From Micractinium sp. NFX-FRZ (taxonomy: Eukaryota; Chlorophyta; Trebouxiophyceae; Chlorellales; Chlorellaceae), in the NCBI GenBank assembly GCA_029339195.1, contig JAPTJF010000067.1, forward strand, positions 1 through 64,000: DNA of 64,000 bases, in the 5' to 3' direction. Positions 58,386-64,000 of the stretch are shown here, piece by piece. A model generated the notes under the pieces. It did not search any database, was not told where the DNA came from, and saw nothing but the letters and a program-made list of their open reading frames with translations. A program made the position numbers and the translations under genes. Within the stretch, counting starts at the first letter, position 1. Every line of letters begins with the position of its first letter.

Positions 58386-59645
58386 TCAAGCGCTCGCAGC
58401 CTGCTGCTGCTGTTGCCCCTGCTGCGCGTTCTTGGCCTTCCAGTCCTTGACCGCCGCCTTGATCGCGTCCTCTGCCAGCATTGAGCAGTGCAGCTTGACG
58501 GGCGGCAGGCTGAGGTGCTTGGCAATGTCGCTGTTCTTGATGGTCAGCACCTCATCCACCGCCTTGCCCTTCACCCTGCAGGATGAATGATCGGCGGGAG
58601 GGTGACTTGGCTTGGCAGGGTTGACTTGAAGGCTGGAAAACGGGCCAAGAGCGGGCCTGACCGCAGGCAGACCGCCCCTGCAGGTTCACCAGCGGTAGAG
58701 ACTGTTTTCCAACCCAGCAAGCCGGCTCTCTGCTGCCACTCTTGCATCGTGCCACCCCGCTGCCCCGTCGCTGCCCCTCCAGCCCACTCACCACTCGGTG
58801 GCCACGCTGCTGCTGGCAATGGCCGAGCCGCAGCCAAACGTCTTGAAGCAGCTGTCCACAATGTTGCCGTTCTCGTCCACCTGCAGAGGCAGTAGGCAAT
58901 TAATTGAATTAAATTGAATTGACGCATAAAAAACATGCGCCACGTCAAAGGGAAGAGGCAGGGACAGCTGCCGTCTGGCTGCCGCATCCCTGCCGCCTCG
59001 CGCCGGCAGGCCGCCCGTGCTGCCGGGGGCTCCCCCACCCACACACAACCTGCAGCTCGGCGGTACCAGGGCCAAGCATGAAGCAGCTCTGCGACTCTCT
59101 GGTCCCTGCAGCACCCACCTTGATTTGCAGCTTCATGACGTCGCCGCAGGCGGGGGCGCCCACCAGCCCGGTGCCCACGTTGGGGTCAGCCTTGTCAAAG
59201 CTGCCCACGTTGCGGGGCTTCTCATAGTGGTCCACCACCTGCGGGCGGCATGACATAAAGAGCCAGACGTGTTCGTGAGGCTGGCTGAGAGTTGAGAGGC
59301 CTGACGCAGACTGCAAAGCGTGTAAGCGTACGGCAGAAGCGGCGGCACCCGCCACCGCCGCCGCCGCCTGGACCCGCCTCCCATTGGCCGCCCAACCCTC
59401 TCCGGCCCAACCTGGCCATCTCCGCCGCCTCCGTAAGACATATTTGCTTCAAGGAACTGCTTGGGTGACCCCCCGCGCCGCCAGGGGCGCCCCTTCGCCG
59501 CAGACAAAGGTCAAGAAATCCTACCACTCACGTTCTTGTGATAGCCCCGGCACAGCACCGCGGTAGCTGCACGAGCAAAGTCCTGAGTCAGGGGGGCGCT
59601 GGTGCTGGCTTGCGCCAGCAGAGAGCTCGCCGCCCGTGCCAGCAT
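58386..59645 (-). CDS. ISCU: Iron-sulfur cluster assembly scaffold ISCU/IscU, mitochondrial
   Basis: Exons 59645-59532, 59238-59119, 58880-58792, 58575-58386; 170 aa, phases consistent. Residues 1-~38 are an acid-poor presequence ending RGYHKN. The mature part begins VVDHYEKPRNVGSFDK, the usual start of IscU. The three cluster cysteines are visible: GAPACGD (Cys69), FKTFGCGSAIASSS (Cys95) and KLHCSMLAEDA (Cys138). LPPVK, the Hsp70/HscA recognition motif, lies at ~131-135. The protein assembles [2Fe-2S] clusters with cysteine desulfurase and frataxin in the mitochondrial matrix. The C-terminus ends in a short Gln/Ala tail. An upstream in-frame Met at 59774 exists, but the 59645 start gives the better presequence. 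The gene is divergent from the DUF455 gene across 488 bp. Confidence 0.97.
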
Positions 59646-60133
59646 CGTCTGTACTTGCTCTGGGAGACCTGTTGACGAGCGAACTGTGATGGTTAAAGCG
59701 TTAAAGATGTAGAGTGTTGCCGGAAGCGCCGGCAGGCTCACCAAAGCATCTGGCGGTGGAAACCCTGCCCTCAATGCGGCCGCACCACTGGCAGTGGGTG
59801 CACGCTACTGAGCACGCGCCTTGAGTCCTGCACGGATCCGAGGACTCGACAAGAGCTTGGGGCAGCGCCTCAGAAAGGGTCCTCAAGCAATCGACGAGAG
59901 CCACTGCCCCACTTCCCTTTCTGAGGGTGCGTGCGACCGTGGACGGTCAGAATGCCAACGACGCACGCTATGCAGCACGCACATGCTCTCTGGGCCTGCC
60001 TGCAGCCTCCGCCGCCTGCCGCCTGCCGCCGCCGCCACCACAACGCATGCGCCCCTGCCAGCCCGCCCCACGGTTCGCACCACGCAGGCCCTGTGCCTGC
60101 TCGTAGCGTGGCCACCTTGCAACACGCCGCAGC
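59646..60133. promoter_or_regulatory. 488-bp divergent promoter region (ISCU / DUF455)
   Basis: It lies between two opposed start codons and contains no supported gene. Shared regulation is possible, as both products are iron-related by family, but this is inference. Confidence 0.5.
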
Positions 60134-62638
60134 ATGGATCTGGAGGGGAAGGACATTGTGGGGGCAGCGCTGGCGGTGCTTCAGGAGCCAGACCCTCACC
60201 GCAAAGCCCAGCTCACAAATGAGATAGTGGAGCTATGGCAGCAGGGCAGAATCGGGCTGCCTGCACAGGGGGCGCAGCACCCAGCACCCCCCGACAGGCC
60301 GGCACGCGACGGAACCAAGGTGGGCTGGGCGGCGACCTTGGGGTGTCGTGTGCGCTGCGCACTGCACCCACGGCAAAGTGCGCACCCACGGCAAGGCAGA
60401 TGCTGGCCGCTGTTCTCTCCCGTGCAGTCCTCTGCTTCCCGGAGCATCTTCATCCCTGTACGCCCCCCCTCCCTCTCCCCTTCCCGCCCGCCTTGCTGTT
60501 GTTCAGGTCAAGCTGGTGCCTGCCAAGGAGGCCCCCAAGCGCGGCAGGGGCGGCTCCCTGGCCTCACGCCAGGCGCTGCTGCACTCCCTGGTGAGGCGCC
60601 CTCCCCGCTGCCTGGCATGCTGTGGTGCTGCTGTGGTGCTGCTGGGGGGCTGCTGGGGGGCTGCTGTGAGGATGTTGGAATGGGGCAGGCAGGCCTCTGG
60701 CTGGGCACCTGTAAGCACCGCTGCCCGGGGGCCGGAGACGAGCCAGCGGTGCACTGCAGGCAGCTGACGCCTCGGGGTCCCAGCAAAAATGCGGATTCTC
60801 AGGCAGCAGCTGTCTGCTTCTTGGGGTGCACCACCGCCGCCGCCCGACTTGCCTGCTGTGCGCTCTCCCCTGCTGCCCTGCTGCCCCACCACCCACAGGT
60901 GCACATTGAGAACTCGGCCATCGACCTGGCATGGGACGTGATTGCCCGCTGGGGTGGCGACCCCGCCTACCGGCCCCACATGCCCCGCCAGTTTTACGAC
61001 GACTTTGTCACGGTGACTGGGTGGCTGGGTCGATTGGGATGCAGGGCGATGTGATTGCTAGTCTGTGCCTCCAGTGCAGGCACACCTTGCGCCGGGAGTT
61101 TGATGGCAGTGGGCGGGCGGCTGGCCAGGGCAGCATTCCCGTCCGGCAGCCCACAGCTCCATTGCTTCCCTTCGCCCAGCGGCTTGCTTAGCAGCACACG
61201 GAGAGCAGTGGCTTGGCGCCCTCTTCACCAGCTGCGTGCCGCCCCACCCGGCCCGCTGCCCTCTTTGCAGGTTGCCGCCGACGAGTGCCGCCACTTCCTG
61301 CTGCTGGAAAGTCGGCTGGAGGCCACAGGCTCCCACTACGGCGCCCTCACCGCCCACGACGGCCTGTGGGAGTCCGCCGCCGCCACCGCCGGCAGCCTGG
61401 GCGCGCGGCTGGCGGTGGAGCACTGCACGCACGAGGCGCGGGGGCTGGATGTGCTGCCGCAGACGGTGTCCCGCTTCCGGGCGGGGGGCGATGCCGAGAG
61501 CGCCGACTTGCTGCAGGTCTGTGGGGCATGGGTGCGGTAGCTGAGTTGGCAGGTGGTGATCGGTGTGTATGTGGTGTTAATGAATGTTGTGTATGCGTCT
61601 GATGTGCAGTAGGATGGCGCCGGGGGCTGGAGCACATGCTGCGTCGGCGGCATTGTGTCCCAGCCCTGCCCCCTGCCTCTGTGCTGAGGAGCCTGCTGAC
61701 CTTCACCCGCCTGCCCCACCCTGCCCCTGGCCCCTGGCGCACCTCCCATCAGGACTTCTACTCAGAAGCCACCCCTTCTCCGTTACCCCTCTCTCCCCTT
61801 GCAGAACGTGGTGTATGCCGAAGAGATCAGCCACTGCGCCGCCGGCGTGCGCTGGCTCAAGCACCTGCACCGGGTGGCACGCGAGCACGACTGGGCCGCG
61901 GCAGCGCCTGCAGCAGCAACAGCGTCTGGGGAGCAGGCGCAGCAGGCACAGCAGGCAGGGGGCGCTGCCGGTGCGCAGCAGCAGCAGCAAGAGCAGCAGC
62001 AGGAGCAGCAGCAGCCGGAGGGGGCAGCTGGCGTGATGCCAGAGTGGGCGGCGGATGCTCGGCAGTATGGCAGGGTGGAGGAGTGGTTCCATGCGCTCAT
62101 CCGCCGCCACTTCCGGGGGCCCCTGAAGCCGCCGTTCAATGAGGAGGCCCGCGCCCAGGCAGGCTTTGGGCCCGAGTGGTGAGCGGCCTGCACAGCTGCT
62201 GCCGACTGCACTCTGTCTGCTGCCCTGGTGTCACCGAAAAGCTGGCTGCAGCCTGCTGCCAGCCTCAGGCCATTTTGCTGGCGGACTTTGGCAAACAACA
62301 CTGGTTGCCATGTTTGCTGCCACCCTGTTGTCGCACGCCAGGTGATGCAGGCCCCATGTTGTCCCCATTCCGTTGCCGCCGCTGCTTGGCGGGCCACTGC
62401 TTGCATCAATTCTGCGCTTCTGTGCGCAAAATGTACAGCTGGCTTGAGGTTCGTTCCTACCCTGCTGCCCTGTTGTGCCCTCTGCAGGTACCTACCTCTG
62501 GCTGCTGATGTGATGGATGCAGCGGCCGAAGCAGCAGGAGCAGCAGGGGCAGGAGCCGCAGCAGCAGCAGCAGCAACAACAGGAGCAGCGGCGGCACCAG
62601 GCCAGGCGCCTGCGGCCAATGGGAGCGTGCTGGCATGA
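60134..62638 (+). CDS. DUF455 ferritin-like protein
   Basis: Exons 60134-60319, 60507-60590, 60899-61012, 61271-61516, 61805-62178, 62488-62638; 384 aa, phases consistent. Family landmarks: LVPAKEAPKRG then RQALLHSLVHIENSAIDLAW, FYDDFVTVAADECRHFLLLE, GALTAHDGLWESAAATAGSL, HEARGLDVLPQTVSRF, VVYAEEISHC, and RRHFRGPLKPPFNEEARAQA. The Glu/His pattern (HIE, DECRHF, EEISH) resembles the di-iron ligands of ferritin-like and MiaE-like proteins. The family is common in bacteria and has members in algae; its reaction is not known to me. A Gln/Ala-rich insert (~248-285) separates two helices, and an Ala-rich tail ends the protein. TGTAA follows 47 nt after the stop. Confidence 0.9.
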
Positions 62639-63007
62639 GCTGCATTGCCCAGCCGCCAACTATTTGCACGGCAAGTGCGCCTCTTGTAAGACTTCGCACA
62701 TAGCATGATGCAGACGCCACTTACACAGCGAGGCCTGTAGTAGCATTGACATCATGTGGCGAGCCGCTATGCGTGCTGTGCACGGACAACACCCGCTCTC
62801 TTGAGCGCACGCTAATCACTGCAGTGCAAGCTTGCAGTCTGCACCACTGCCATGCCTGGTGCATTTGCTCTGGGGTTGGCACAGCAAGAGGCAGTGGCAG
62901 AGAGGGAGTACAAGCAGGCAGGCAAGGAAGATGTTATATCAACTGAAAGGATGTTCTCCCATGTTCTCGCCTACTGCCGCACCCACGGAGCCCGAGCCGT
63001 GCTCGCT
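62639..63007. other. Convergent intergenic region
   Basis: It lies between the DUF455 stop (+) and the MYND gene stop (-), with the DUF455 poly(A) signal at 62685-62689. Nothing else was recognised. Confidence 0.6.
62685..62689 (+). promoter_or_regulatory. Candidate polyadenylation signal TGTAA (DUF455 gene)
   Basis: TGTAA 47 nt after the stop codon. Confidence 0.7.
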
Positions 63008-63966
63008 TCAGCTGGCCTGCGCCTCGGAGCGGCGCTTCTGGTACAGCTTGCACTCCTCCTTGTGCCCTGGCCAGGCAGAGACCTGCAGGGCATGTATAGG
63101 GCGGCTTCACAGGCCTGTGGCAGAGTACAGTGGTGTGCCCGATTCGCAGCCTGCAGCTGCCCCAGGCATGGTGCGTGGCATCTGTGGTGGCTTGACGGCG
63201 CATTCACAGCACATCCCAGCGCGGCAGCTGTACTGAGCACTGCTGGCTGCAAGTGTGACCATGAAAAGCATGAAGCAATCTGGCTGACCGCCCCACTTGC
63301 CTGGCACGCTTTGCTGCAGTACCTGCAGGGGTGCAGGGGTGCATGGGGAGCGGTGTCAGCACACCTGTGGCCTTTACCTCTCTGGGTGCGAAACACCGGC
63401 CACCCGCACAGGGCAGTGCCGTGAGGCTTGGCTGCCCGGCGGGCTGGACGCCGGCCAGCGCGCCACACTGCTGGCCTGCCAGCCTGCCGCTCCATCCACC
63501 CGCCTGCCTGCCTGCCTGCCCGCCCAGCCCACTTACCTCTCGCGGGAGCAGCCGCTGCAGCGCTTCAGGGACACCCCCTCGCCCTCCTCCTTCCCGCAGG
63601 CCGAGCAGCGCTTGGAGTAGTCCCTCACAGACATCTCGGATTGGATCACGGTCAGCGGCTGGCCATCACGCCCAGGCACCTGCACCAGGGAGATGAGGGG
63701 GCAGGGGGCAGGGGGCTGGGGGGTCAAGGGGCAGGAGGCAGGGCCCTGGGTGCCACAGGTCGCAGGGGCAGGGTGCTCGGCAAAGTCAGCTCTAACGTTG
63801 CAAGCCCTGTGCAGTGCTGAGAGAGTACGCCTCGTGCCCAGGTGCACATTCAGCAACACGGCACTGTCGTGCGGCGTCCTGCCGTGCAAGCATGGCGGCA
63901 GAGAGCACTTGCCTGCCCCACCACCTGCTGGTGGGTGCCCGCCACGTCCGCCTCATTGACCATTGT
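63008..63966 (-). CDS. MYND zinc-finger protein, C-terminal part (5' end beyond window)
   Basis: Exons 63966-63913, 63679-63537, 63322-63301 and 63082-63008 join in phase to the last 97 residues. The zinc-binding pattern is complete across exons: CSACG, CSGC, RYCSKACQ, then WPGHKEEC. This matches a MYND finger, usually a protein-interaction domain of transcription or chromatin factors. The segment before it (NEADVAGTHQQVVGQ, then VPGRDGQPLTVIQSEMSVRD) is unassigned. Exon 3 is only 22 nt. The introns after 63913 and 63301 both start with GCAAGT, making two GC-AG introns among three. The upstream intron continues to the right edge. Confidence 0.8.
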
Positions 63967-63980
63967 CTGCGAACGAGAGG

Positions 63981-64000
63981 CAGGCAGGCAGGCAGGCAGG
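63981..64000. repeat. (CAGG)n microsatellite at the right edge
   Basis: Tandem CAGG units within the MYND gene intron, continuing to the end of the window. Confidence 0.85.

Overview
This window looks like nuclear DNA of a unicellular green alga, most likely a Chlorella-like trebouxiophyte. It is GC-rich. Genes are cut into many small exons with canonical GT-AG (and several GC-AG) introns. TGTAA, the green-algal polyadenylation signal, follows several stop codons. Telomere-type (TTTAGGG)n fragments occur inside introns. Several products are plant or plastid lineage proteins: glycine decarboxylase P-protein, a TWISTED DWARF1-type FKBP, a DCL-type plastid protein and an AAAP amino acid permease. 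There is no bacterial operon structure, and no rRNA, tRNA or CRISPR array that I can recognise. Exon joins were derived by hand from splice sites, reading phase and family similarity. For every complete model the exon lengths sum to a multiple of three.

Layout, left to right. 1-3153: repeat-bearing flank, then a secreted phospholipase A2-like protein (+). 3784-8457: two genes on minus, a SAP + DUF3223/DCL + HNH-like plastid protein and a short conserved protein with fungal-like relatives. 8458-9760: intergenic region with an inverted copy of the phospholipase gene's 5' end and a near-perfect 60-nt palindrome. 9761-17596: a 24-exon amino acid permease (+). 18626-33254: a 36-exon SNF2/Rad5-like ATPase (-). 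33937-43001: a 24-exon glycine decarboxylase P-protein (-). 43384-45754: an FKBP42/TWD1 homologue (-), divergent from 46058-51015, a secreted CotH-family protein (+). 51375-54342: a plastid-targeted AT-hook/NUMOD3 protein (+). 55144-57628: an AlkD-like DNA alkylation repair protein (-). 58386-59645: mitochondrial ISCU scaffold (-), divergent from 60134-62638, a DUF455 ferritin-like protein (+). 63008-63966: the 3' end of a MYND zinc-finger gene (-) that runs off the right edge.

The genes do not form one pathway. They cover metabolism and cofactor supply (GLDC in mitochondrial glycine oxidation, ISCU in Fe-S assembly), DNA and chromatin maintenance (SNF2, AlkD), plastid functions (DCL-like, NUMOD3 protein), membrane transport (permease) and extracellular or wall-associated proteins (PLA2-like, CotH).

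The most unusual recurring signal is in the introns. Many contain one or more degenerate copies of the neighbouring exon-intron boundary, offset by roughly 70-150 bp and including the splice site. These boundary echoes occur in at least eight genes, on both strands, at donors and acceptors.
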